A stretch of 64,000 nucleotides of DNA from Triplophysa rosa (GCF_024868665.1 NW_026634162.1:1-64000), one strand, 5' to 3'; positions 1 to 10,171 are shown, counted from the stretch's first letter. Notes: generated by a model from the sequence alone, not told the origin. A program made the numbers and translations.

Positions 1-26
1 TCTGGCTCTGTTTAGCTGTTAAGTGG

Positions 27-122
27 CGGGTTACTTTACCTGCCAGTGTCGGTGGTGCCGGGTCACGTGACCTGCCAGTGTCGGGAGTGCCGGGTCACGT
101 GACCTGCCAGTGGCAGCTCCTG
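27..122. repeat. Three-unit 32-bp tandem repeat with CACGTG
   Basis: Three adjacent 32-bp units start at 27, 59 and 91, each beginning CGGGT and carrying CCTGCCAGTG. Units 2 and 3 hold the 10-bp palindrome GTCACGTGAC, an E-box core of the kind bound by bHLH-zip factors. Unit 1 has a diverged TTACTTTA at that place. No coding sequence is seen nearby, and function is unknown. Confidence 0.75.
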
Positions 123-457
123 CCAGCCAGCTGAAGATTGAACCCCTACTGCAGATTTTTCAGCCTAAACACGAATGATTTGAGATGTTTAAAACGAAAC
201 TAACCCCAGTGTTCGCCCCTGTTCATTAGCAAAACAAACAGCTTGCCGCAGCTATACATATTAACGCACATAATGTATTAACATTCATACAGCTAAACTC
301 CAAGTGTCAATCTGCACTTATATACAGTAAGTTTAACACTGGCTTTGAATGTTCTATTTAGCCCGTGACTGACTTAGCTCCTTTCGCTATCATATGCTAA
401 CGTTATCCTCCTATATATACGGTACATTTACGTCAATTCAGACTGTTGATAAATATT
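123..457. other. AT-rich non-coding stretch, nothing recognised
   Basis: No convincing coding sequence, RNA gene or complete repeat was recognised here. It lies just downstream, on the minus strand, of the splice-donor-like end of the THAP-like remnant, so it would be intron sequence of that unit if the reading is right. Confidence 0.4.
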
Positions 458-645
458 ACTTACATCGGCAATTTTGTCTCGTTCAGTCGGTCTCGATCCC
501 TCTTGAAGAACAACTTTGAAGCTAATCCTGCTTGTACTGTCCCAGGTTGAAAAAGCACTCTGGTTTGAAGTGATTCGCACAAACAAGCAGGTTTTTACTC
601 GTGGTTTCTGATGGATTTCCACTCAAAATAAAATAAATCCACTCC
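458..645 (-). pseudogene. THAP-domain-like exon remnant, 3' half
   Basis: Read on the minus strand, this segment encodes pieces of a THAP zinc finger in three frames: an aromatic/Trp stretch FYFEWKSIRNHE, then VCANHFKPECF with the CxxHF signature, then LQEGSRPT, like the end of a THAP domain. It ends at GTAAGT (458-463 on the plus strand), a good splice donor. Frame changes and a stop show it is dead. The first half of the same domain lies at 9543-9613, beyond a long inverted-repeat insertion. THAP domains bind DNA and occur in host factors and in P-, Kolobok- and ISL2EU-type transposons. I cannot tell which this was. Confidence 0.5.
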
Positions 646-647
646 TA

Positions 648-991
648 TGGCGTTATTATAATGACAAATGTCGCGAGCGCATTATTACAAGGCGAGAGCG
701 CATTCTTGTCATACGAGCGCGCGAATCTCTCCGCTCGCACGCCGATTTCCTTTACTCGTGCACAAAACTGGACGCGCGCTTTCAACTATACGCTGCTCTC
801 TTATGAATTTTCTCTCCTCTCGCTCAGTGAGCGTGTGCGCACTCAAAATGCGTTCCGTGCGTCCACGAATCCTTCGGTACTCTTGCTCTCGAGAGGTCCT
901 CCTGTGTGTTCCAGGCATTATAGGCTGTCATAAGTAGTCAACCAATCAGGGATAGGCTTCCACGGCGGGCCAATGAAAACGCGACCTCTTA
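648..991 (+). repeat. Outer left arm of foldback element
   Basis: CpG-rich arm with internal GAGCGCATT and GCGCGC sub-motifs. It pairs with 9202-9540 with few differences. Open reading frames occur here in several overlapping frames and on both strands, but they follow from base composition and are not judged to be genes. Confidence 0.8.
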
Positions 992-1040
992 CATGGCATC
1001 TTATTGGTTGAAAGTGACTCGACGTTTTCAACGAAGCAAG

Positions 1041-1121
1041 ATGGATCCACCACGTTCTCAGGCAGCAATATTAATATATTTGATGCAACGTTATTAGTCA
1101 AATGTGTATTAGAAATGAACG
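1041..1121 (+). repeat. Inner left arm of foldback element
   Basis: Starts GGATCCACCACGTTCTCAGG. Its reverse complement is at 4876-4957 with several substitutions. This shows the inverted repeat continued inward before the L2-group LINE split the right arm. Confidence 0.75.
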
Positions 1122-1383
1122 GGGCATTAGGATGCTTTGTAGGCTACATATAAACGTCAGTTTAACTACCATGTTATTCAGACAAAACAGGCCAACACCC
1201 TCAAGTTCATGTGGTCCTCATGCATGTCCTACACTAAACATAGTATTGTCAAAATAGTACTAAATTGATTACCGAACAATTTAGATTGGTGTCTTAAGTT
1301 AGCTTTATTCTAAAATAATATTTACTACAAGTAACGGTACATATCAAAACAATATTCTATTCAATATTTCTATTCTATTCAAG

Positions 1384-4307
1384 ATGGCGCCGCGGATGGC
1401 TGCCTCGGTTTGGAGTGCTCTAGTACTTATGTCTTTTTTGTTTGTTTTTCCTGTTTTAAGCTACTCTTCTTTAATCACTTTTACCAGGGACGAATTGCTT
1501 AACATTAAGCAATGCCCTTCTATCAATCTTTTCCCTAATTTTGAAAATTCAGACGTCTTACTGGACATTTTACTCGGAGGAGCGGCAGCTCTGTACAAAC
1601 GCTCTAAAAGACGCAAGCGGGGAAAGCGAGCGGGTGCGCTCGTCAGACTCCGACGACGCGGATTTAGGACCCCGCTGCCGAGTATACACCTGGCGAATGT
1701 CCGCTCCCTTACCAACAAAACGGACGAAATACTCTTACTCACCAGGACAAACAAAGATTTTTCCAACTCCGCTGCGCTGTGTTTCACAGAAACATGGCTC
1801 AATGACACCATACCGGACAGCGCGTTACATCTGCCGGGTTTTCAGCTGTTCAGAGCGGATCGCATTGCCGAGTCAACAGGGAAGACACGTGGTGGTGGAT
1901 TATGTTTTTATATAAACGAAGGTTGGTGCAGAGATATAACAACACTGAAGAAGATGTGCTTTTCGTACTTAGAAGCGTTCTCTATCAACTGCAAACCTTT
2001 TTATTCGCCACGCGAGTTTTCCTCATTTATTCTCGTGAATGTTTACATTCCTCCACATGCTTGTGCGAGCGCGGTGCTGCAACAGCTGGTGGATTACATC
2101 ACTGACACGGAGCAGCAACACCCGGATTCTTATTATTATTATTGGGGACTTTAACAGAGCAAACCTCTCCCGTGAGCTGCCAAAATACAGGCAGCATATC
2201 ACATGCCCCACCAGAGACAGCAACATTCTGGATCACTGTTACACCACAATACGGGATGCATACCACTCTGTTCCCAGAGCAGCTCTGGGTCTCTCTGATC
2301 ATTGCCTGGTTCATCTTCTTCCGACCTACAGACAGAAGCTTAAATCTGCCAAGCCTGTAGCAAGAACAGCAAAGAGATGGAGCAGCGAAACAGAGCGGGC
2401 CTTACAAGCCTGTTTCGACTGCACGGATTGGAGTGTCTTTGAAGCTGCAGCCACTGATCTGGATGAGTTAACTGACACAGTGACATCCTACATCAGCTTC
2501 TGTGAGGACATGTGTATTCCCACCAGGACTCGCTTAACATACAACAATGACAAACCATGGTTTACAATGAAACTGAGACAGCTTCGTCAGGCCAAAGAAG
2601 ATGCTTACAGAAGTGGGGACAAAGTCTTGTATAATCAGGCCAAAAACACACTGACAAATGGGGGGGAGATAAGAGCAGCTAAGAGAAGCTACTCTGAAAA
2701 GCTGAAGAACCAGTTTTCAGCCAACGACCCTGCATCGGTGTGGAAAGGCCTGAAAGACATTACCAACTACAAGCCATCATCCCCTCAGTCTATTTGTAAT
2801 CATCGACTGGCTGACGACCTGAACGACTTCTATTGTCGTTTTGAAATGCAGAGTCTCACCCTTCACACCCGCCCTGACCCTATCTCTGCTATACCATTAA
2901 CACCTCCTCTTGACACTCAACCTGCACTTAAGATCTGCGAAGAGGATGTTTGCCAGCTTTTCCGCAAACAAAAGATCAGAAAAGCACCAGGCCCAGACAA
3001 TGTCTCACCCTCCTGCCTGAAAGTCTGTGCGGAGCAGCTGTCGCCCATCTTCACTAATATTTTTAACAGATCTTTGGAGCAATGTGAAGTCCCTTCATGC
3101 TTCAAACGCTCCACCATCATCCCTGTACAGAAGAAACCCAAAATATCTGGACTTAATGACTACAGGCCTGTTGCTTTAACATCTGTGGTCATGAAGTCAT
3201 TTGAGAGACTTGTACTGGCCCACCTGAAGGACATCACCAGACCACTTCTTGATCCCCTCCAGTTTGCTTACCGAGCAAACAGGTCTGTGGACGATGCAGT
3301 AAACATGGGACTGCATTACATCCTACAACACCTAGACAGACCAGGGACTTACGTCAGGATCCTGTTTGTAGACTTCAGCTCGGCCTTCAACACCATATCC
3401 CAGACCTCCTCCTGCCCAAGTTTACCCAGCTCTCTGTGCCAACCTCTACCTGTCAGTGGATTATTAACTTCCTGTCGAACAGGCAGCAGCTAGTGAGGTT
3501 GGGAAATTTTAAATCCAGCACATGTACCATCAGCACCGGAGCTCCTCAAGGATGTGTTCTTTCTCCACTGCTATATTCACTCTACACAAACGAATGCACC
3601 TCTACAGACCCTTCTGTCAAACTCCTGAAGTTTGCAGATGACACCACAGTCATTGGCCTTATTCAAGACGGTGATGAATCTGCCTACAGAAAGGAGGTTG
3701 CTCAGCTGGCTGCCTGGTGTAGTCAAAACAACCTAGAGCTGAATGCATTCAAGACAGTGGAGATGATAGTGGATTTCAGAAGGAACCCTCCATCACTTCC
3801 TCCCCTCACCATCCTGGACAGCACTGTGGATACTGTGGAGTCATTCAGGTTCCTGGGCTCCACCATCTCTCAGGACCTGAAGTGGGAGTCCCACATAGAC
3901 TCCATTGTAAAGAAGGCCCAGCAGAGGTTATACTTCTCCGTCAATTGAGGAAGTTCAACCTACCACAGGAGCTACTGACCCAGTTCTACTCAGTGGTCAT
4001 CGAATCTGTTCTGTGCACTTCAATTACTGTTTGGTATGGCTCGGCCACCAAATCAGACCTACGAAGACTACAACGGACAGTTCGTAGTGCTGAGAAAATT
4101 ATTGGTGCTCCTCTGCCCACACTTCAGGACCTGTACGATTCCAGAGTGAAAAACAGGGCAAGAAAAATCATCATTGACTCCACACACCCAGCACACAAAC
4201 TCTTTGATCTGCTGCCCTCTGGCCGGCGCTTTAGAGCACCAAACACCAGGACTTCCAGACACAGAAGCAGCTTCTTCCCCCAGGCAATCTCCCTCCTAAA
4301 CAGATAA
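1384..4307 (+). pseudogene. Endonuclease-reverse transcriptase of Rex1-type LINE, frameshifted
   Basis: The ATG at 1384 opens 256 codons with a hydrophobic, signal-like N-terminus, followed by endonuclease motifs NVRSLTNK, CFTETWL and RGGGLCFY. A frameshift in a TTATT run near 2131-2148 moves the frame; the next segment (to 3493) has IIGDFN, LGLSDHCLVH, the conserved RT stretch KAPGPDNVSPSCLK and motif A FVDFSSAFN. Another shift near 3440 leads to GAPQGCVLSPLLYSLYTN and KFADDTTVIG, and a third near 3945 leads to the C-terminus (to 4307). Expected catalytic boxes are all present but in at least four frame segments, so this copy cannot make a complete protein. Confidence 0.85.
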
Positions 4308-4705
4308 CTGCTCCTTAAGAGCAATATTCCACTTCCACTACTCCTATAGTGTGCACTATAGTGCCTTATTATATCTACATCTTATGTATACATGTATATA
4401 ACACTACCTCCTACTTACTAAATTATCCATTTGCACAAGTGTACATACAATCTGTTAATATGTTTATTCTACTATATACTACCCTGTACAATGTCTCTTA
4501 TATGTTATTATCCCCCATTTTCTGTAAAATAGTCTTTATTTTATATATGCACAATTTAGAATCTTTTAGACTGTAAATCGTATTATATTGTATTGTCATT
4601 GTGTTGAATGTCTGTACTAGAAGCTTCCAACACCAAAGAAAATTCCTTGTGTGTGCAAGCACACTTGGCAATAAAGCTCTTCTGATTCTGATTCTGATCT
4701 GATCT
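1384..4705 (+). mobile_element. Rex1/Babar-type non-LTR retrotransposon, degenerate
   Basis: A LINE in the foldback element's interior. It begins near CAAGATGGCGCC, encodes an APE-type endonuclease and a reverse transcriptase, and ends in an AATAAA-bearing 3' end (CAATAAAGCTC) followed by TTCTGAT repeats at about 4676-4705, a typical LINE microsatellite tail. The single long coding region is broken by frameshifts. The FADDTT reverse transcriptase box and the C-terminal DLLPSGRRF motif resemble fish Rex1/Babar and related CR1-group elements; clade assignment is by eye. The 5' end is uncertain to some tens of bases. Confidence 0.75.
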
Positions 4706-4875
4706 GAAGTATAGCCACTGGAAGCCATGTTGGAAAATCATATAATATTCTATACCTATTTGGTTATGCATTTAATGCGTTTGCAGACAGACACTGTAAG
4801 TGTTCTGCATTCAGTGTTCCAGAAGTTCAGGGCATAAAACTGAACTTCTATGCAATATACCAAACGCTCCCTTAC
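4706..4875. other. Interior of foldback element, small hairpin
   Basis: Short non-coding piece between the LINE tail and the inner right arm. It holds a perfect 10-bp stem (AGAAGTTCAG and CTGAACTTCT) at about 4830-4858. It does not match the other side of the element. Confidence 0.45.
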
Positions 4876-4957
4876 CGTTCATTTATAATATACATTTGAT
4901 TAATAATGTTGCATCAAATATATTAAAATTGTTACCTGAGAACGTGGTGGATCCAGA
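4876..4957 (-). repeat. Inner right arm of foldback element
   Basis: Reverse complement of 1041-1121. A short unique piece follows, then the 3' end of the L2-group LINE at about 4981. Confidence 0.75.
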
Positions 4958-5107
4958 GGCGTATTAAGAATACCTTAACAAATCAACTCAACTTTATTTA
5001 TATAGCGCTTTTACAATTTTCATTGTTACAAAGCAGCTGTACATGAGACAATTGACTAAAGCAAAATCAATAAAGTTGTACCTGCAAAAACAAGAAAAGG
5101 TTGAAAA

Positions 5108-5172
5108 CACAGAAGACAGACACACCCACACACAAAACACTCCACACACACAACACGCACACACAGACACAC

Positions 5173-5215
<43 letters not shown>

Positions 5216-5263
5216 CCACACCCAAACAACCAACAAACACAGCAGCACGCACACGCACGCACC

Positions 5264-5309
<46 letters not shown>

Positions 5310-5345
5310 GTACGTACACAGACAAGTACGCACACACACACACGC
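5108..5345. repeat. CA/TG microsatellite in LINE 3' UTR (copy A)
   Basis: Imperfect (CA)n tract on the plus strand, in the 3' UTR of copy A. The same position holds TG-rich tracts in the other copies (10730-10930, 40685-40800, 52845-53010), so the microsatellite is carried by the LINE. Reading frames across it (Thr/His or Val/Cys runs) are not genes. Confidence 0.9.
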
Positions 5346-5978
5346 TCAGTGAGAGCACACATTTAGGATAAAGGAGAGAGAAGCACAGGTCAAATATAAC
5401 AGATATAAATTCCTATATGCAATATTAATTAAGTAAAACTTTAAATTCTAAAGCAGCCCCCCCGGTCAGGCAGATAGTGCAAAAACAGTATGCAAACGGT
5501 GGCGAGGAACCCAAAACTCTAATCGAGAAAAAAAACCTCAGGAGAACCCAGGCCCAACCAGGGGATTCCAGTTCCCCTCTGGCAAAAGCTGCTGCCTCTG
5601 CACAAGCTCCAGAGAACTTGCACAACAAGGCTAAATAAAATAAATAAACTTAATAATAAAATAAATTGTAGTTTAAGATTATCATTAATAATCTAAAGCA
5701 TTTGAAGTTTTGTGGTGAAGACATGTCAAGAGACCGCGTCCTTCTTTATCCAGCTCTATCATCTCAGCTCTTGTCAGGTCCCCACTTCCCATTCTCCCTC
5801 TACCATCAGGTCAGGCCATGAACTGCATCCTGCTCGCTGTGGTAACCTTGGAACAATGAGACAAGACTGGCTGAGAGTAGAGTACTGTTCTGTACTCTTT
5901 GATGCAACAAGTACATCAGTTGTGTTTTTGGTTCCGGTTGATCTAACTAATGCAGCTAAACCCTCTAGAAGATTTATA

Positions 5979-8909
5979 TTATGGAAGAGTAGTGTATGCA
6001 AGATTAAAAAGATGCGTCTTTAGTCTAGATTTAAACTGACAGAGTGTGTCTGCCTCCCGGACAGTGCAGGGAAGACTATTCCAAAGTTTAGGCGCTAGAT
6101 AGGAAAAGGATCTACCACCTGCACTTGATTTTGAAATTCTAGGTATTACCAACTGACAGGACGCCTGAGAGCGTAATGCACGTGAAGGACTGTAATACAA
6201 AAGGAGTTCATTCAAGTACTGAGGAGCTAAACCATGTAAGGCTTTATAGGTAATAAGCAAGATTTTAAAGTTAACGCGATGCTTTATAGGTAACCAGTGC
6301 AAGGTTGACAGAACCGGGCTAATATGTTCATACTTTTTTGTACGTGTAAGAACTCGAGCTGCCGCGTTTTGGACCAATTGGAGTTTTTGTAATAAGCCTG
6401 CAGGGCAACCACCTAACAGTGCATTACAGTAATCTAGTCTTGATGTCATGAATGCATGAATTAACTTCTCTGCATCTGACATTGACAGCATATGACGTAG
6501 TTTAGATATATTCTTAAGATGGAAAAACGCAATTTTACAGGTGTTGGCGACGTGGCTCTCAAATGACAGATTACTATCGAATAGAACGCCAAGATTCTTT
6601 GCTGACGACGAGGGTTTTATGGAACATCCGTCAATAGTTAAACAGTATTCTTGGTTGTTACTTATAGCAGTTTTCGGTCCAATAAGTAACACTTCCGTTT
6701 TGTCCGAGTTCAGTAATAAAAAGTTGTTACTCATCCAGTTTTTTATATCGACTATGCATTCCATTATTCGATGGAACTGCTGTGTTTCATGAGGCTTCGA
6801 GGAAATATAAAGTTGAGTATCATCAGCATAACAGTGAAAGCTAACTCCGTGTCGCTTTATTATATCTCCTAGAGGTAGCATGTATAATGCGAAGAGCAGA
6901 GGCCCTAAGACTGAGCCCTGTGGTACACCGTACTGGACTTGCGATTTGCGTGACACCTCATTGTTTATTGCTACAAATTGAAAACGGTCGGATAAATAAG
7001 ATTTAAACCATTTCAAAGCTATTCCCTTAATGCCGACATAATTTTCGAGTCTATGTAGGAGTGTGCTGTGGTCAATGGTTTCGAATGCAGCACTAAGGTC
7101 TAGCAGCACCAATAACGAGATACAACCTCGGTCAGACGCCAATAGCAGATCATTTGTAACTCTGATCAAAGCAGTCTCTGTACTGTGACATGCTCTAAAT
7201 CCAGACTGGAATTCTTCATTGATGTCATTCCTTTGGAGGAAGGAGCATAATTGAGTTGAAACTACTTTTTCCAGAACTTTAGATATGAAAGGTAGATTCG
7301 ATATAGGCCTGTAGTTCCTTAGTTCTCTAGGGTCGAGTTGGGGTTTTTTGACAAGGGGCCTTATAACAGCCACCTTATATGCTTTAGGCACATGTCCTAA
7401 TGTCAGAGATGAGTTAATAATACCAAGAAGAGGATCTATAATTTCTGGGAGCATCTCTTTCAGTAGATTTGTAGGTATAGGGTCTAGTATGCATGTTGTT
7501 GATTTAGATGATCTAATAATTTTAGACAGCTCATCTTGATCTACGGTATAAAATAATTGCATTTTCTCCTTAAGGGCGCTGTAGTTAGTTTGTTCAGCGG
7601 GTTTCACTTCTGATTGCATTGTTATAATTTTTTCTCTAATATCTTGGATTTTATATGTGAAGTAGTTCATAAATTCATCACTGCTATGCTGATATACAGG
7701 ATCAGAAGTCACTGACGATTTATTTTTTGTTAATTTAGCCACCGTGTTAAATAAAAACCTAGGGTTGTGCTGGTTTTCTTCTATTAGTGATGAAAAGTAG
7801 GCGGATCTAGAAGTTTTTAGGGCTTTCCTGTATTTTCGAATACTATCCTTCCATGCTGTACGAAATACCTCTAATTTAGTTTTCTTAAAGTTGCGCTCCA
7901 TTTTTCGGGCCGCTTTCTTTAGAGCCTGAGTGTGTTCATTATACCACGGTGTGGGGCTGCCATTTTTAATCTTCTTTAAACGTAGTGGAGCAACTTTGTC
8001 TAGCGTTACCGAGAAGGTGGAATTAAAATTTTCAGTGGTAATGTCAAGATCTTCAACGTTATTTCTCATGATTTGAGACAATTCGGGCAGATTATCGAGA
8101 AACGCATCTTTGGTAGTTGAAGTTATTGTTCTACCATATTTGTAACAATGAGTTTTATTTGCAGCCGTAGGCCAGTGAAGCAAACATAATACCAGATAAT
8201 GATCCGAAATGTCTTCACTCTGCTGAAGGATTTTAACGTCGTCCACATTTATACCGTAAGACAGTATTAAATCTAAAGTATGATTACGAAGGTGAGTGGG
8301 TCCTGACACATGTTGACTAATGCCCATGGAGTTAAGAGTGTCTTTGAAAGCCATTCCTAAGGCATCTGTAACGTTATCTACGTGGATGTTAAAGTCACCA
8401 ACGACAAGGAGTCTATCTGCGGCCAGTACTAGTTCTGATAAGAACCCACCAAATTCTTTAATAAAATCTGTGTGGTGCCCTGGAGGCCTATATACAATAG
8501 CTAGAATCAATTTAAAAAGTGTTTTATCTTTAGTATTAGGTGTTGAAACATGAAGAACCATGACTTCAAAAGAATTATATTTAGAGTTCGACTTCTGGGA
8601 AATGCTAAGAGAGTTATTGTAAAGTGCTGCGACACCTCCCCCTCTGCCTTTTAGACGAGGCTCGTGTTTATAATAATAATCTTGGGGGACAGATTCATTT
8701 AAAGCAATATAATCATCTGGTTTTAGCCATGTTTCTGTCAAACAGAGCATGTCTATTTTATGATCTGTTATCATATCGTTAACAAAAAGTGCTTTATTAG
8801 AGAGAGATCTAATATTTAGCAATCCGAGTCGTAACAGTTGATTATCTGTATTTTGTTCATGTTTAGTTTGTTTAACGTTTATTAAATTACTTTCAAGAGG
8901 TTTACGCAT
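5979..8909 (-). CDS. LINE ORF2: APE endonuclease / reverse transcriptase (copy A)
   Basis: Uninterrupted 976-codon frame from the first in-frame ATG at 8909; the open frame continues upstream without ATG to about 9032. Endonuclease motifs come first: LLNIRSLSNK, CLTETWL, GRGGGVAAL, VYRPPGHH, VVGDFNIHVD and SDHYLV. RT boxes follow: NYRPISNLPFISKVLEKVV, GFRACHSTETAL, motif [22 protein letters not shown] and the catalytic CYADDTQLY. The C-terminal AAARVLTRTKKYEHI...LHWLPI block is typical of L2/CR1-group LINEs. The protein nicks target DNA and copies the RNA in place. This copy reads AFETIDH where copies B and C read AFDTIDH; that position is not the catalytic Asp. With the 5' end of the element missing, transcription from its own promoter is unlikely. 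Confidence 0.9.
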   Translation of the reverse strand: MRKPLESNLINVKQTKHEQNTDNQLLRLGLLNIRSLSNKALFVNDMITDHKIDMLCLTETWLKPDDYIALNESVPQDYYYKHEPRLKGRGGGVAALYNNSLSISQKSNSKYNSFEVMVLHVSTPNTKDKTLFKLILAIVYRPPGHHTDFIKEFGGFLSELVLAADRLLVVGDFNIHVDNVTDALGMAFKDTLNSMGISQHVSGPTHLRNHTLDLILSYGINVDDVKILQQSEDISDHYLVLCLLHWPTAANKTHCYKYGRTITSTTKDAFLDNLPELSQIMRNNVEDLDITTENFNSTFSVTLDKVAPLRLKKIKNGSPTPWYNEHTQALKKAARKMERNFKKTKLEVFRTAWKDSIRKYRKALKTSRSAYFSSLIEENQHNPRFLFNTVAKLTKNKSSVTSDPVYQHSSDEFMNYFTYKIQDIREKIITMQSEVKPAEQTNYSALKEKMQLFYTVDQDELSKIIRSSKSTTCILDPIPTNLLKEMLPEIIDPLLGIINSSLTLGHVPKAYKVAVIRPLVKKPQLDPRELRNYRPISNLPFISKVLEKVVSTQLCSFLQRNDINEEFQSGFRACHSTETALIRVTNDLLLASDRGCISLLVLLDLSAAFETIDHSTLLHRLENYVGIKGIALKWFKSYLSDRFQFVAINNEVSRKSQVQYGVPQGSVLGPLLFALYMLPLGDIIKRHGVSFHCYADDTQLYISSKPHETQQFHRIMECIVDIKNWMSNNFLLLNSDKTEVLLIGPKTAISNNQEYCLTIDGCSIKPSSSAKNLGVLFDSNLSFESHVANTCKIAFFHLKNISKLRHMLSMSDAEKLIHAFMTSRLDYCNALLGGCPAGLLQKLQLVQNAAARVLTRTKKYEHISPVLSTLHWLPIKHRVNFKILLITYKALHGLAPQYLNELLLYYSPSRALRSQASCQLVIPRISKSSAGGRSFSYLAPKLWNSLPCTVREADTLCQFKSRLKTHLFNLAYTTLP

Positions 8910-9030
8910 TATTTTATGTTTGCTAATCCGGGGGACAGACACAGTCTCTATTTTGTGATGTTTGGGAGAACGGATTACTACATGTTGTACATTTTGTGTA
9001 TTCTGCGACGTGAGACGGCAAGCAGACAGC

Positions 9031-9201
9031 AAGCAGACATTAAAATGATTTATATATTAAAAGATTTTATAAGAATGAAACTCAGCAATTTACAATATAC
9101 TATTTTACAAGAATTACACATTAACATGACACTTTTGTAGAAAAGAACACAAAAAACAACTCTTTTCATCAAGCATTTTTAACAATTAGGCCTACTGTAG
9201 T
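9031..9201. other. Short unique stretch between LINE and arm
   Basis: AT-rich non-coding DNA between the 5' end of L2 copy A and the outer right arm. It does not match the corresponding part of the left arm. Confidence 0.4.
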
Positions 9202-9540
9202 TAAGAGGTCGCTTTTCATTGGCCCGCCGTGGAAGCCTATCCCTGATTGGTTGACTACTTTTGACAGCCTATAATGCCTGGAACACACAGGAGGACCTCT
9301 CGAGAGCAAGAGTACCAAAGGATTCGTGGACGACGGACGCATTTTGAGTGCGCACACGCTCACTGAGCGAGAGGAGAGAAAATTCATAAGAGAGCAGCTA
9401 TATTGAAAGCGCGCGTCCAGTTTTGTGCACGAGCAAAGGAAATCGGCGTGCGAGCGGAGAGATTCGCGCGCTCGTATGACAAGAATGCGCTCTCGCCTTG
9501 TAATAATGCGCTCGCGACATTTGTCATTATAATAACGCCA
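9202..9540 (-). repeat. Outer right arm of foldback element
   Basis: Reverse complement of 648-991, ending AATAACGCCA next to the TA at 9541-9542. It closes the foldback element. Confidence 0.8.
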
Positions 9541-9542
9541 TA

Positions 9543-9613
9543 CCTCCTGTCTCTTCCTAGGTTTGGACTCTGTGCAGCGACTACATTGCATGTTGTCCAC
9601 GAACTTTAGCCAT
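9543..9613 (-). pseudogene. THAP-domain-like exon remnant, 5' half
   Basis: On the minus strand an ATG at 9613-9611 (MAKVRGQH...) is followed after a frame change by a cysteine-bearing stretch MQCSRCTESKPRKRQE. Placed next to the fragment at 458-645 (with the insertion left out), the spacing between this cysteine pair and the CxxH there is about 35 residues, within the THAP range. It is a broken half of one domain. The upstream 9614-9905 DNA has CpG-rich, promoter-like composition (GACGTCAC near 9718, and AATGGCGGAGCGCGG near 9650). Confidence 0.45.
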
Positions 9614-10171
9614 GGCGTCACGTACACCGCTGTCGCTTGTGAAAACAACAATGGCGGAGCGCGGTGGGTGGAACTGTGTAGATAAGGGGCGGTACATTAT
9701 AATAAAATCCGCTTTGGACGTCACAATCGGAGCGAAATCTGAACGGCTGATTTCTCACATGCTTGCAGGGAAAGGCACACCAAAACAAACTTACTGGGTT
9801 CTTATTTTTCACGTTTTCTGGGTTGCTAGATGCACCGGGGACCCGATTATAGACTTAAACACAGAAAATTGGGGTTTTCATCTGATGTCTCCTTTAAAGC
9901 AACAATGAGCCGTTTTGGTGTATGGTTCCCCCATGTGGTTGAAGCGCAATTGTCTGTTATCAATGTCATAAATACTGTCACTGTATAAGCTTCCACGTGG
10001 GCAGCGCAATACACGTGAATTTGTTGACTAAACAGAAACCGCTGTTACATCATGTCACGACTCACTTCATAAGCTGTGCATGTACTAAAGCACTATTTTG
10101 GCCTCCCGCGGGGTATACTACTGGGCTATACTAATAGCTCAAACTAGATTCTGAGGTAGCAGCTGGTTGTT
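9614..10171. other. Non-coding flank of THAP-like remnant
   Basis: Contains CpG-rich DNA near 9640-9740 and then AT-richer sequence. The stretch 9700-9905 looks like dispersed fish repeat sequence, but I cannot name the family. A 98-codon open frame at 9612-9908 has no recognisable protein features. Confidence 0.35.

Larger units (their letters stand above)
4981..9030 (-). mobile_element. L2-group LINE, copy A (nearly full ORF2)
   Basis: Minus-strand non-LTR retrotransposon. Its 3' end at 4981 is the conserved tail ...GCGCTATATAAATAAAGTTGAG with a short TTGAG repeat. The 5' truncation is near 9030, inside the region between ORF1 and ORF2. It carries an intact ORF2, a 3' UTR and a long CA/TG microsatellite. 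It interrupts the right arm of the foldback element. At the 5' junction an 11-bp piece TGTCTGCTTGC is present twice in tandem. I found no clear target-site duplication. Confidence 0.85.
646..9542. mobile_element. Foldback (long-TIR) element with two LINEs inside
   Basis: The two ends are inverted copies: 648-991 matches the reverse complement of 9202-9540. An inner part of the left arm (1041-1121) matches the reverse complement of 4876-4957. The ends read TGGCGTTATT...AATAACGCCA and are flanked by TA on both sides (646-647 and 9541-9542), fitting a TA target duplication. The right arm is split because an L2-group LINE inserted in it; a Rex1-type LINE lies between the arms. No transposase of its own is visible, so it is probably non-autonomous. 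Superfamily is unknown; TA duplication fits Tc1/mariner-like and some other DNA transposons. Confidence 0.65.

Noticed and set aside
661..937. Overlapping frames of 69-90 codons on both strands.
   Set aside because: They come from the CpG-rich foldback arm, appear in mirror form at 9202-9540, and have no protein features.
5043..5366. Long frames of Thr-His or Val-Cys repeats on both strands (also near 10700, 40700 and 52900).
   Set aside because: They are translations of the CA/TG microsatellite in LINE 3' UTRs.
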